DNA from: Notamacropus eugenii
Taxonomy: Eukaryota > Chordata > Mammalia > Diprotodontia > Macropodidae
Direction of reading: 5' to 3'
Assembly (NCBI RefSeq): GCF_028372415.1
Contig: NC_092874.1
Location: 58,441,865-58,505,864, forward strand
Length of the DNA stretch: 64,000 nucleotides
A program made the position numbers and the translations under genes. Each line of letters starts with the position of its first letter. The first letter of the stretch is position 1. Of the stretch, positions 45,660 through 57,182 are shown one piece after another. The notes beneath the pieces are model-generated. The model was not told where the DNA came from, searched no databases, and saw nothing but the letters and a program-made list of their open reading frames with translations.

Positions 45660-45875
45660 TCTAGACATTCATGTATATATATGTGCATATATATATAATT
45701 ATGTACATAATTATATTTATGTACATACATAACTATAAATATGCACACACATATATACAATTAGGTACATAAATATAAAATATATACACCTATCTATAAT
45801 TGTGTGAATATATATGAGCATACATATATACACTTACATAAACACATGCACACATATACACATAAATATACATAT
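45660..45875 (+). repeat. TA/CA-rich low-complexity block
   Basis: ATATATATGTGCATATATAT and ACATAAATATACATA units over about 210 bases. Confidence 0.85.
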
Positions 45876-45889
45876 GTTTGCCTCAATAG

Positions 45890-46180
45890 AAATTAACTCT
45901 TTGAAGACAGGGATTATTTCACTTTTGTCATTGTCTTTATTCTTTAAATACGTTTTTACTGATTCATTTCTTTTACATCATTAGAATTGTTCCTCATAGA
46001 CGTCGTTCCCCTCCCTGACCCAGAGAGTCATCTGCACATGACAGATAATTTTTTAAAAGAAGAAAAAAATTTTAAAGAGGGAAGAAGAGAAGTCTTCCTC
46101 TTTGGATCCTTCGAATCTAACACAGTAACTGACACATGGTGGGCATAGTTGGCATTGTAGGCACTTAATTTAGAAATATT
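45890..46180 (+). mobile_element. L2 3' tail split by an L1 3' UTR-like piece
   Basis: TTTGAAGACAGGGATTATTT at the left and CTGACACATGGTGGGCATAG at the right are the two parts of an L2 tail. Between them (about 45,935-46,110) lies minus-strand L1 3' UTR-like text (CCTGACCCAGAGAGTCATCT). Confidence 0.45.
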
Positions 46181-46564
46181 TCAACATGATTGCGTAACCC
46201 AGTTATCTTTTGGCTTCTCCTGTGAGGTTGAATTTGTGCTTGTAGCAATATACAGGAATGTTTCTTGTTTCTTTTTTGTAATTATACCTTATTTTAATAT
46301 TTATTTTTTAAAATCTCGAGGTCTCAATTTTCTTGCTCCAGCCACTCCCTTATCCATTGAGAAAGTAAACCATATAAGTTATATGTGGAAAGTCATTGAA
46401 GTCATGTAAAACATATTTCCATAGTGGCCCTGTTGCCAAAAAGCAAAACACAAAAACAAGGAAAATAAAGTAAGTGAAAAAATATGCTTCAGTCTGCACT
46501 TAGAGTTCATCAATTTTCTCTGTGGAGGTAGATAGCATTTTCATCATGACTCCTTTGGAATTGT

Positions 46565-46909
46565 CCTTGACCAGGGCAGCTAGGTGGTACAGTGGATAGA
46601 GCACCAGTGCAGGAGTCAGGAGGACCTGAGTTCAAATCTCACCTCAGACACTTGACACGCACTAGCTGTGTGACCTTGGGCAGGTCACTTAACCCCAACT
46701 GCCTCATCCTGGGTCATCTCCACTCATCCTGATGAATATCTGGTCACTGGATTCAGATGGCTCTGGAGGAGAAGTGAGGCTGGTGACCTGCACAAAGCCC
46801 TCCCTCACTCAAAAAAAAAAAAACGAAAGTCAAGTGCAAGTCATGTTATCATTTCTCTGATAGCATGGTCTTCTTCGGCAACGAAGGACAAACACACACA
46901 CCTTGACCA
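46565..46909 (+). mobile_element. RTE-tailed tRNA-derived SINE inserted in L1, with target-site duplication
   Basis: The element spans about 46,574-46,900: head GGCAGCTAGGTGGTACAGTG, middle GGGTCATCTCCACTCATCCT, an A13 run, and an RTE-type tail (TCGGCAACGAAGGACAAACA, then CACACA). It is bracketed by CCTTGACCA at 46,565-46,573 and again at 46,901-46,909. Confidence 0.9.
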
Positions 46910-49900
46910 TTGTATTGATCCAAGTAGTTAAGTATTTTATAGCTGATCATCATTACTATATTGCTGTAACTGTGTACAATGTTCTCCTGGTTCTGTTCAC
47001 TTTACTTTGCATCAGTTCATACAGACCTTTCCAGGTTTTTTTGAAAGCACTTTGCTCATCATTTGTCATAGCACAATTGTATTCCATCACAAACATATAC
47101 TATAACTTGTTTAGCCATTTCCCAAATGATGGACATCTCCTCAATTTCCAATTCTTTGCCAACACAAAAAGAGCTGCTATAAATATTTTTTGTACATGTA
47201 GATCCTTTTCCACTTTCAAAAAAAAAATCTCTTTGGTATACATAACTAGAAGTGGTATTGCTGGATCAAAGGTTATGCACAGTTTGATAGCCCTTTGGGC
47301 ATAGTTCCAAACTGCTCCAGAACAGTTGATTAGTTCACAACTCCAGTAACAATGCATTAGTGTACCAATTTTCCTACACATCCTCTCCACCTTTTGTCAT
47401 TTTCCTTTTCTGTCATATTTGCCTATCTGATAGATATGAAGTCAGAGTTGTTTTAAGCTGCATTTCTCTAATAATAGTGACAGAGCATTTGTCTTATAAC
47501 TACAAATGGCTTTGATTTCTTGTTCTGAAAACTCCCTATTCATATATTTTAACCATTTATTAATTGAGGAATGGCTCTGATTTTTAAAGTTTTGACCCAG
47601 TTCCCTATATATTTGAGAAATGAGGCCTTCATCAGAAAAATTTGCTGTAAAAATTTCCCCCCAATTTTCTGTTTTCTTTATCATTTTGGCTTCATTGGTT
47701 TTGTTTGTGCAAACCCTTTTTAATTTTGATGTAATCAAAATTATTCTTTATATTTCCCATGATCCTCTCTATCATTTGATTGCAAACTCTTCCCTTTTGC
47801 ATGGACCTGACAAGTAAAATTTTCCATGCTCCCTTAATTTGCTTATAATATCACCCTTTATGTTTAAATCATGTATATGGTATGAGATATTGGTATCTAT
47901 CTACTTCTTGCAAAAACTGCTTTTCAGTTTTACCAGAAATTTTCATCAATAATAAAGTTTTGTCTCCAAATGTTGGAACTCTGGGTATATCAAACACTAG
48001 ATTACTAATATTATTTACTACAGTATATTGTGTGCCTAATCTATTTGCCTGATCCATTATTTTGTTTCTTAGCCAAAACCATATTGTATGAAGAATTACC
48101 ATTTTGTAGAAAAGTTTGAAATCTGGTGCTGTTCGGTTGCCTTCTTGAGCATTTTTTTTCATTGATTTCCTTGATATTCCTTGACCTTTTGGTCTTGCAG
48201 ATAAATTCTATTATTATTTCTCTAAATCCATAAGATAATTCTTTGATAGTTTGATCAACAAGACATTAAATAAGTCAATTAATTTAGGTAGAAATGTCAT
48301 GTTTAGTATATTGGCTTGGCCCACCCACAAGCAATTAATATTTCTTCAGTCATTTAGATCTGTATTTGTATGAAAAGTGTTTTACAGTTGTGTTCATATA
48401 CTTACTGATTTTGTGTTGTCAGACTCCCAAGTATTTTATATTGTCTGCAATTACTTTAAATGGAATTTTTTTTCTATCTCATCCTGTTGCATTTTACTAT
48501 TAATATATAGAAATGTTGATGATTTTTGTGAATTTATTTTATACTCTGCAACTTTGCTAAAGTTAATTGTTTCAGCTAGTTTTTGTTCAGCTGATTCTCT
48601 AAGCATAGCATCCTATCATCTGTAACAAGTAATACTATTGTTCCCTCATTTCTTGTTCTTATTCCTTTTACTTGTTTTTCTTGTCTTATTGTTATAGGTG
48701 GCATTCTAGTATAATATTGAATAAAAGTAGTGATAATTGACCCTTTCATTGCCCTCCTGATTTTATTGGGAAAGATTCTAATTTATCCTCTTTACAGATA
48801 ATTTTTGTTTCTGGTTTTAGATAGATATCACTTATCATTTTAAGAAAAGCTCAGTTTATTCTGATGTTTTCTAGTGTTTTTTTAAATAGGAATAGGTGTT
48901 GTATTTTATCAAAAACTATCTCTGCATCTATTGAGATAATCTTATGATTTTTGTTGTTTTTGTTATTGATATGGTCAATTACATGGATAGATTTCCTAAT
49001 AATGAACCAGCCTTGCATTCCTAGTATAAACTCCACCTCATCATAATGTATGATCTTTGTGATACAGTGCTGTGATCTTCTTGCTAGTATTTCATTTAAA
49101 TTTTTTGCATCAATCCTCAGGAAGATTGGTTTAATTTTCTTTCTCTATTTTTGCTCTCCCTGGTTTAGGTCTCAGGACAATATTTGTGTCATAGAAGGCA
49201 TTTGGTAGGAATCCTTCTTCACTTATTTTTTCAAATAGGTTTTACAGTATTGAAATTAATTGTTCTTTAAATGTTTGGTGGAATTCACTTGTAAATCCAT
49301 TGGGTTCTGGGGATTTTTTCTTAGGGAGCTCATTTATGGATTGTACAATATTTTTTTCTTAGATAATATTATATATATCATATTTCATCTTCTGTTTGAT
49401 TTGGCAATATATATATATATTTATAAATATTCTTCAATTTGCTTTAGTGTCAATTTTATTAGCATATAATTTGGAAAAATAGCTCCTAATAATTGCTTTA
49501 ATTTAATCTTCATTGTTAATGAACTCACCCTTTTTATTTTTTTGATACTGGTAATTTGTTTTGTTAAATTAACCAAAGGTTTATCTATTTTATTATTTTC
49601 CCCCATAAAACTGGCTCCTATTTTAGTTTATTAGTTTAATGTTTTTTCTACTTTTGATTGTATTAAGCTTATCTTTGTTTTCAGAATTTCTATTTTCATG
49701 TTTAATTAGAGATTTTTAATTTGTTCTTTTTCTAACCTTTTAAATTACACATCCAATGAATTGATGTGATTTTTGTATTTTTATTGGATGTGAGTGTTTA
49801 GAAATACAAATTTTCCCCTCAGTATTGCTTTGTATGCATCCCACAAATCTTAGTATGTTATCTCACTGTTAGCTTTGACAAAATTATTGTTTCTATGGTT

Positions 49901-50683
49901 TGTTTCTTGAGTTACTCATTCTTTAGGATTAGATTTTTTAAAATAAATTTTAATCTATGTTTCCATGGCTCTTTATTGAATGTAATTTTTATCATATTAT
50001 GGTCTGGAAATGGTGCTTTTAACACTTCTGCTTTTCTTTGTGAGATTTTTAAGGTCTACTACATAGTCAATTTTTGTGAAAGTGCCATGTACAGTTGAGA
50101 AAAAGATATACTCCTTTCTATTCCCATTCAGTTTTCTCTAGAGGTCTATCATATCTAACTTTTTAAAAATTCTATTCATCTCCTTAACTTCTTTCTTACT
50201 TATTCTTTGTTTACATTTATCTAGCTCTGAGAGGAGGAAGTTTTGAGGATCCCCACCAGTATGCCTTAACTGTCTATTTCTTCCTGTAACTCATTTGACT
50301 TTTGCCTTAAGAAACTGAATGCTCTGCCATTTGGTGTATATATATTTAGTATTGATATGGTCTATGGTACCTTTTAGCAAAATGTAGTTTTCTTGTTTAT
50401 CTTTTAATTAGGTGTATTTTTGCTTTTGCTTTATATGAAATTATGAGTTACTTCTGCCTTAAAAAAAACTCATCTAAAGGATAATAGATTCTGCTCCAAT
50501 CCCTTATTTTAATAGTATGTATCTTTCTGTTTCAAATGTGTTTCTTGTAAACATTATATTGTTAGATTCTGGTTTCTAATCCATTCTGATATCTGCTTGT
50601 TCTAGAGGTGAATTTTTTCCATTCACATTGGCAGTTGTGGTTATTGTGTATTTTCCTCCATCCTATTTTACTTCTATGTATAT

Positions 50684-50685
<2 letters not shown>

Positions 50686-50737
<52 letters not shown>

Positions 50738-50782
50738 TTCTCTGTCTCTCTCTCTCTGTCTCTGTCTCTCTCTGTCTCTCTG

Positions 50783-50830
<48 letters not shown>
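50686..50830 (+). repeat. TC microsatellite, about 145 bases
   Basis: Nearly pure CT dinucleotides with scattered TGTC units, inside the L1. It explains the overlapping Leu/Ser-rich and Arg/Glu-rich open frames at 50,562-50,982. Confidence 0.97.
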
Positions 50831-50832
<2 letters not shown>

Positions 50833-53045
50833 TTTCTCTTTCTCCCTATCCCTCTCCTAACCACTTTCTCTCTTAATATGTCCTCCCTCTTATCACCCAT
50901 CTTCTGTCTCTTATCCCCTTCCCTTCCTATTTCCCTGTTGGCTAATTATATTTCTATACCACCACCCCCCTTTCCTCTTTGAACACATTTCAATAAGTGT
51001 GAGGCTCAAGTATTGCCTGCTATTTCATCTCCCTCTCATATTTCCCCTGAAGTGCAAACGCTTTTTCTTATGTACACCCTCTTCTGTGAAATTTTTCCTA
51101 TTCTTTCTCTCCCTCCCCCTTCTCCCAGTACATCTCTCTCACACCTCCATTTTTTGAAAATTATTCCAATGTAATTGACATGTATACTCTTTGTAGAATC
51201 CATCTAGCTGCCCTAATAATGCTAAGCTCTTGAGAGTTACAGGAATCATCTTCTCATATAGGAGTTCAAACAGTTTAATCGTATAAAGTCCTTCATAGTT
51301 TCTATGTTTACCTTTCTATACTACTCTTGAGTCTTGTATTTGAAGATCAGAATTTTTGTTCAGCCTGGTCTTCTCATTAGGAATTCTTGAAAGTACTATA
51401 GTTCATTAAATGTTCATTTTTTCTGCTGAAGGATTATACTTAGTTTTGCTGCATAAGTTATACTTGGTTGCAATTCTAGCTCTTTTGCTATCTGGAATAT
51501 TATATCCTCATTCCTCTGCTCTTTTAACTTGGAAGCTGTTAAATCTTGTGTGGGCCTAACTGTGGGTCCATGATATTTGAATGGTTTCTTTCTGATGACT
51601 TTAAATGTTTCCTCCTTGACCTAGGAGTTCTGAATTGGCTGTAATATTTCTGGAAGTTTTAGTTTTTGTATCTCTTTCAGGTGATCCGTGGATTCTCCAA
51701 TTTTTATTTTATTCTCTAGTTCTAAGATATCAGGGAGTTTTTCTTCATAATTTTTTGAAAAGTGATGTTTAGGTTCTTTGTTATTATTATTATAGCTTTT
51801 AGGTAGTCCAATAATTCAAAATTATCTCTCCTCATTCTATTTTCCAAGTCAATTGTTTTTCCAATGAGATATTTCACATTTTCTTCTATTTTTTCATTCT
51901 TTTTATTTTGTCTTGTTATTTCTTGATGTTTCATGACTTCATCAGCTTTCACTTCCCCATTCTAATTTTTCTTCAATGAGCTATTTTAACCTCTTTTTTC
52001 CATTTGGCCAATTCTAGTTTTTAAAGAGTTCTTTTCTTCAGTGAATTTTTTACATCTTTTACTATTTGGCTAATTCTGTTTTTTAAGGTCTTATTTTCTT
52101 CAGTATTTTTGGGCCTCTTTTACCAACCTGTTAATTTTCTTTTCATAATTTCATTGAATTATTCTCATTTCTTTTCCCAATTTTTCTCTACCTCTCTTAT
52201 TTGATTTTTAAAATCATTTTTGCTCTTTATTTAGCTCCATTAAAAATTCTTCTTGGGCTTGTGTCCAATTTGAATTTTTCTTTGTGTCTTTGTATGTAGC
52301 TATTTCCACATCACTTCTTCTCAATTTGTATTTTAATCCTCCCTATTAACTGTGGTTGATTTTTGTGGTCAGTTGTTTTATTTTTGTTTTTGTTGTTATT
52401 GGATTATTTCTGAAGCTTATTTCTTGACTTTGAACTTTATATTTAAGTTGGTCTCTGCTCACCTAGGGATAGGGAGGTACTGTCCCAAACTTCAGGCTTT
52501 TTCAAGCTTCTGTTTTCAGATTTACTTCTAGGGGTGCTTCCAAGATTTTGTGATCTGGCAAGAGCTACTTTCGGGGTCTGCACTTTGGGTCTTTACCCAA
52601 GAAGGACTCCTATTTTGCTGCAGTCACAGACACTAGCATTCCTTTCTGCCCTGAAACTATGGCCCAGAACTCCATATGGGCAACCAACTTTCCTAAACAG
52701 TATCTGGTACTACACCAGTGCCAGCACAGGGGTCCCCTTTGCAATCCCTTTCTAAGCAGTTGTCCAATCCCTTCACATTTTCTGGGCTAGGAGCTCCTGA
52801 AGGTGCAGCAGCTGCTGCTATTGCCAACTCCAAGGCTCATCACTGATGTTGTCTCCCTCCGTCCCTACCCCAGTGCCATACACCTCTCCTTCCAACCTTC
52901 TAAGTTGTCTTGGATTGGAAAAAAAAGTCTTACCCTGACCTTTTTTGGCTAAGACTCTCCAGAATTTGATTTGAGGCATTATTTTACAGGCTTTTGGAGA
53001 ATGATTGCTATTTATACTCTGCCATATTGGCTCTGTCTCCCTACA

Positions 53046-54629
53046 AGGACATTTCAATGATTTTTCTTCCCCATCACAACCTCTATCGCATCATTGCCAC
53101 ACTCAATCAGACATTGAACTTTTATTAAATACTTGGTCTTGAAGCCACATTTTCTGATGCCAAATTCAGTATTCTTTCTTACTGCTAGCAAGTGTGGGTA
53201 TGTATAATGTCATACATATGTGTGTGTATGTTTATACTTCAGTACCTCCAGACAGTCATGATTTCCTTAATGTGGATGCTTCTATCACTGATCCATATCA
53301 CAATCCATCCTTGCCTTTCCGTCTTGTATGCCAGGCACTGTACTATGTGCTGGGAATATGAAGACAAAGATAAATTAATCCCTGACCTCAAGGAGCTTCA
53401 TTCTAGTGGGGGAGGGGATAATATGTAATACATACTATAAATATGTATGAATAAATATCAGGTAGTTTTGTAAATCTTGGGTAAGACTGTGTGTTGCCCC
53501 TATAGGTTATATATATGGTTATCTAAATGTAGTTTACTTGAGGCATTGATAGGTGCTTATCTACTCCTCTCCATGGGAGGCTTTGTTTTTTAGTTGGGGA
53601 AGAGCAGAGATGGGACTTCTTTGTCAGAGTTGTGCCAGTCTAGAAGTGAACATTTCTGCCCTTTAAGGTGGTCTAGGGGCATGGCTTTTTTAAATTTAAG
53701 CTACTTTCTTGGAAACTATCCTTTAAAGGAGGAAGGGGTAAACCAAAATTTTTATCTATATATAGGTTTGACTCCTTTTTACCAAATACTAGTTACACAC
53801 ACACACACACACACACACACATCACAAATAGTGAGTAAATCCATCTATCCAAGCAGATAGCTAACAGAGTTGGAAAAGTCATGCAGATGAGAATATACTA
53901 GAACATAATATTGAGTGAATCAAATCACTACTGGGAGTGAGATAAGTCAACCAAAAGAGGGGTCCTAATGTCACTCAAGGGCGTGACTCTCCAGGGAGGC
54001 AAGATGGAAATCAAGGACATGTGGAGAAACCAACTTTCTCCTATATTGTTGCTTCCTGGAGGTCTTTTTCTCTTCACAAGTCTCTTTCTAAAGATTATTT
54101 AGAACCATTTGTGTCTTTCTTGAAGTGTGAATTAAGAATGTTACTCCTCTCTAAAGCTTTCCGGTTAACATTGCAGCTCAAACAGAAATGCAATGTTTAG
54201 TTGTAATTCTCTTGACCAATCTGGAATCCTGCCTAAGCAACAGCTTAGAAAATATTTCAGGCTTGAAACTGGATTACATTCATATTTGTATAACTATATC
54301 TGCTCCCAAGAAGAAAATTTCTATCCATTTAAAAAAAGTAAGTCTCTGAAACTTTAAGGTTGGTTTTCATTATTACAGTGTGAATCTGTATCTTTGCTTT
54401 ATCAACCTCACTATCCATCTGTAGCACCTTGCTTTCTGGTAGGACATTAATACATGTATGTTGCTTGTTAAATGGATGAATGAAAAAATTTATAAAATAG
54501 CTTTAAAAAAAAACAACAAATCTCTCATTGGTGTAAAGGGCTTTATGTTCTTTCTCCTCCCCCAAGCCTGTTTTGTATAAAACTTCAGTACAGCCTATAA
54601 TCAGTGTTTTCTTTTTGAATGCACCATAA
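53046..54629 (+). other. Intergenic, with an L2 piece and a CA repeat
   Basis: An L2 minus-strand piece is at about 53,320-53,440 (TGCCAGGCACTGTACTATGT, CCTCAAGGAGCTTCATTCTA) and a CA repeat at 53,795-53,820. The rest is unassigned. Confidence 0.5.
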
Positions 54630-54800
54630 ATAATAACTTTGTGTAAAATGCTTAAAGGTTTTCAAAGCACTTTATATACATTATCTCATTCAACCCTCCC
54701 AAAACCATTGTGATCTAGGTAATGCATGAATTACACCCATTGGTACACAGGGCAGGACTGGATACCAAGTCAAATCTCCTAATGCCAACTCCACTGCTCT
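54630..54800 (-). mobile_element. MIR-type SINE
   Basis: GGTTTTCAAAGCACTTTATA, CATTATCTCATTCAACCCTC: minus-strand copy, moderately decayed. Confidence 0.6.
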
Positions 54801-54869
54801 TTCTATTGCATTACCACTGTATGTTCACATATTACATGTATGTATGTTTTAGTACTTCAAGAGATAATG

Positions 54870-55112
54870 GTGATAACAATAACACCTAGCATTTGTATAA
54901 TTCTTTAAGGTTTGCAAAGCACTTTACAAGCATTACCTCATTTTTTCTTTACAACCCCCTTGGACAAAGCTGGTATTATTATCCCCATTTTACAGAGAGG
55001 GAAACTGAGGCAGGCAGAGGTGAGCTGATTTGCTCATGGTTGCCCAGATTTGAACTCAGATCTTCCTGCCTCTAGCCCCAGTAATCTATTCACTATACCA
55101 CTTAGATGGGTG
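54870..55112 (-). mobile_element. MIR-type SINE, near full length
   Basis: TAAGGTTTGCAAAGCACTTT, CCCCATTTTACAGAGAGGGA, AACTGAGGCAGGCAGAGG, and a head at ATCTATTCACTATACCACTT. Confidence 0.8.
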
Positions 55113-55239
55113 GATCAATGAGATCTAGGATTTTATTGATATGGGTACTTCTGCCACTGATGCAAATCACCAGCTTCTCATGCCTTATTACCTAGTAAGA
55201 TTTCCCTTCATAGCTCCTTCACTGCAAAGATCCCTAGCT

Positions 55240-56320
55240 TGCAAGAAAGAAAGGAAATAAACAGCTATTAAGTGTTGGGACTGGAAGCTCAATTCCGTGT
55301 GGACAGTCTCGGGCAGGTAAAAGTGGGACTTCTAAATCTTAGAGTCTTACGAGGCCCTCCATGAACAGCGGGGGTTCGAGAAGGTCAGACCGAGCTAGCT
55401 CGGCTAGCTCGGGTATTTCCGCCTCTCCCCCGGAGATACCTGATGGGTGGAGTCTCCCTGCCCTCGAGGTTGTCCCGGATTGGAGCACACCTAGTTACCT
55501 AACAGCATGGTATTGAGATGCAAACTGTGTGGCTGAAGATTAAGTAGGATTGAGGAAGCCAGAAAGCTCTTAGCACGTGTGGAGCCAAAGAGAAAAGTAG
55601 GGCTCCGCTTCTTTTCTTTCCTCTCTCCCCTCCCCCTCTCTCCCCCGCTTGTACTTCTACTTCCATTCCCTTAAGCTTAGCCTTCTTAGGAAATCTCCCC
55701 CTCTTCGTCCTAAGAAAGAAGAGCCCCTGCACTTGTAACCGAAACCCTGTAATAAAGCTCAACCCCTGTTTGACTCTGGAACGTCCTTTCTCTCATATGT
55801 GCATCCGGCGTGGCCAGCCGAAGACCTGGACAGGTAAGAAAGACTCGGGTAGCCCAATACAGGCCTCTAGGCTTGGCAATTAAGTACTTGCTAAGTATGT
55901 GCCAAGTGCTGGAGTTACAAATATAAACATGAAGAAACACATTCCCTTCCCTCAAGGAACTGAAATTCTAAGGGGTTGGTGGGGAAACAACATATAAAAT
56001 GGAGAAGAAAGTGGTAGAGGAGATGGAGGTAGCCTATATAGGGGGATGGTTTTAGAGTCCATAAAATCAGGAGCCAGGTTGGGAAGGGAATGAAGGCAGG
56101 CTGGTCTAAGCCTTTCCCCAAAATGGAGGCTTGAAGAGGAATCCACCAATTTGAGGAGGTGAAAAGGGGATCCTTGTTGAGAACATTCCAGAGTGAGTGG
56201 GGCTCTTCTCCAGGTCTTGAGAAAAGTTCCAGGATGAGTCATCAATAGAGGGGACACCATTTTGAAGTCCAGAAAGTAAGGAACCGGGGTGAGAAGGGAA
56301 AGTAAGAAAAATTAACTTAG
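55240..56320 (-). mobile_element. L2 LINE 3' part, interrupted by the solo LTR
   Basis: L2 text on the minus strand begins before the LTR (AAATAAACAGCTATTAAG, ending 55,272) and resumes after it (TACTTGCTAAGTATGTGCCA, then CTTCCCTCAAGGAACTGAAA). It continues to about 56,320. Confidence 0.65.
55273..55878 (+). mobile_element. Solo LTR of an endogenous retrovirus, probably class II (ERVK-like)
   Basis: 606-base element starting TGTTGGGACTGG and ending GCTTGGCA. It is flanked on both sides by the six-base duplication ATTAAG (55,267-55,272 and 55,879-55,884), a length typical of betaretrovirus-like class II elements. An AATAAA signal lies about 130 bases before its end. No internal retroviral sequence remains, so it is a fossil left by LTR-LTR recombination. 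A related copy in opposite orientation is at 62,225-62,825. Divergence between the two suggests it is not very recent. Confidence 0.88.
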
Positions 56321-57060
56321 CTTTCTTTATATTTTGTGGGCATCAGTGAAGCACTTTGACTGTCTATCTGCCCCGTAGTCTTGCCGCATGACTGGCCTGC
56401 CTCCCTTTCTGATCATATATTTCCTCAATTACAGCTCTTGGACCATTTCTTAAGTACAGGCTGTTATTAGAAATTTGCTAAAGTTAACTTGTACCCACTC
56501 TATCACATACATACCTACACACGTACTTTATTAAAGAGATTATTTTTAGGGTGGAGTCAATATTTAAGGTGGTCTATGTTTTAATAACGACATTTATTTT
56601 TTATTTTTCCATATTATTTTTTAAAATATTTTTAAAAATATTTTCCATAATATTTATATTTGTTCCTAAAGAAAACTGAAAGGAATTGGGAGATTCAACA
56701 GAAAAACAGTAACAGAAAAAACCCAATACATGTGACCTGAAATAACCTGCAACTAAATGTACTTTGAAATTATTGGAAAAGTTTCTTCTACTAAACTGGG
56801 CTGTCCTAAGGCTTTTGATCAAGATTTTCTTCCTTAAGGGACCAGTGACCAAGTGAGCACCAGTGGTCAAATAGCAGCAAAATGGGGAACGCTGATACAA
56901 AACGATAGCTCATTAATTAACGAACTGCATTTATTTAGCTACTCTGAAAACCTGCCAGGCAGAAAAATGTTCTAACTTTTATCCACCTTCATTGTTACCT
57001 TAAGAGCAGCTCTCTCCATAGCAACTGAAAACTTTTCAAGGCCTCAATAAACTAATCCTC
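56321..57060 (+). other. Intergenic, upstream of SLC39A12
   Basis: AT-rich; no repeat recognised. It probably contains the proximal promoter region at its right end. Confidence 0.5.
57016..57025 (-). promoter_or_regulatory. Candidate RFX (X-box) half site
   Basis: CCATAGCAAC, the reverse complement of GTTGCTATGG, fits the RFX half-site consensus. It lies about 50 bases before the tentative SLC39A12 first exon. Isolated motif match only. Confidence 0.25.
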
Positions 57061-57069
57061 TCCAGTTCC

Positions 57070-57182
57070 CAGAGCACCATCAAGGAATTTTAAAAACATA
57101 GGACTTCATAGCTGTGAAATACGTTCAGGGATTCAAAGGCCACAAAGCTCCAAATGCATCACCATTTGTCTTCTCACTGAAG
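57070..57182 (+). other. SLC39A12: Tentative non-coding first exon of SLC39A12
   Basis: A strong donor (CTGAAG followed by GTAAGC) falls at 57,182/57,183 about 1.7 kb before the coding exon, and SLC39A12 needs an upstream leader exon because the coding exon is preceded by a good acceptor. The left limit is a guess. No homology evidence. Confidence 0.35.

Larger units (their letters stand above)
46270..53045 (-). mobile_element. L1 LINE, apparently near full length
   Basis: On the minus strand the 5' end is at about 53,045 (GGGAGACAGAGCCAATATGG). ORF1 remnants lie near 51,720-51,950 (IGKTIDLENRMRR). ORF2 runs from about 50.6 kb down to 47.1 kb: the reverse-transcriptase segment [17 protein letters not shown] lies at 48,851-49,036, and the C-terminal part (CITFDPAIPLL) at 47,100-47,390. 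The 3' UTR continues to about 46,270. A later SINE interrupts it at 46,574-46,900. Without that, its length is about 6.4 kb, near that of a complete marsupial L1. It is dead, with many frame breaks. Most short open frames between 46.9 and 52 kb belong to it. Confidence 0.85.

Noticed and set aside
46903-47304. 133-codon open frame, plus strand
   Set aside because: Antisense to the C-terminal end of L1 ORF2; an L1 shadow.
50562-50982. Leu/Ser-rich and Arg/Glu-rich open frames around 50.6-51.0 kb
   Set aside because: Translations of the TC microsatellite; periodic composition, no real protein.
55499-55955. Open frames overlapping the solo LTR on the minus strand
   Set aside because: Chance frames inside a non-coding LTR.
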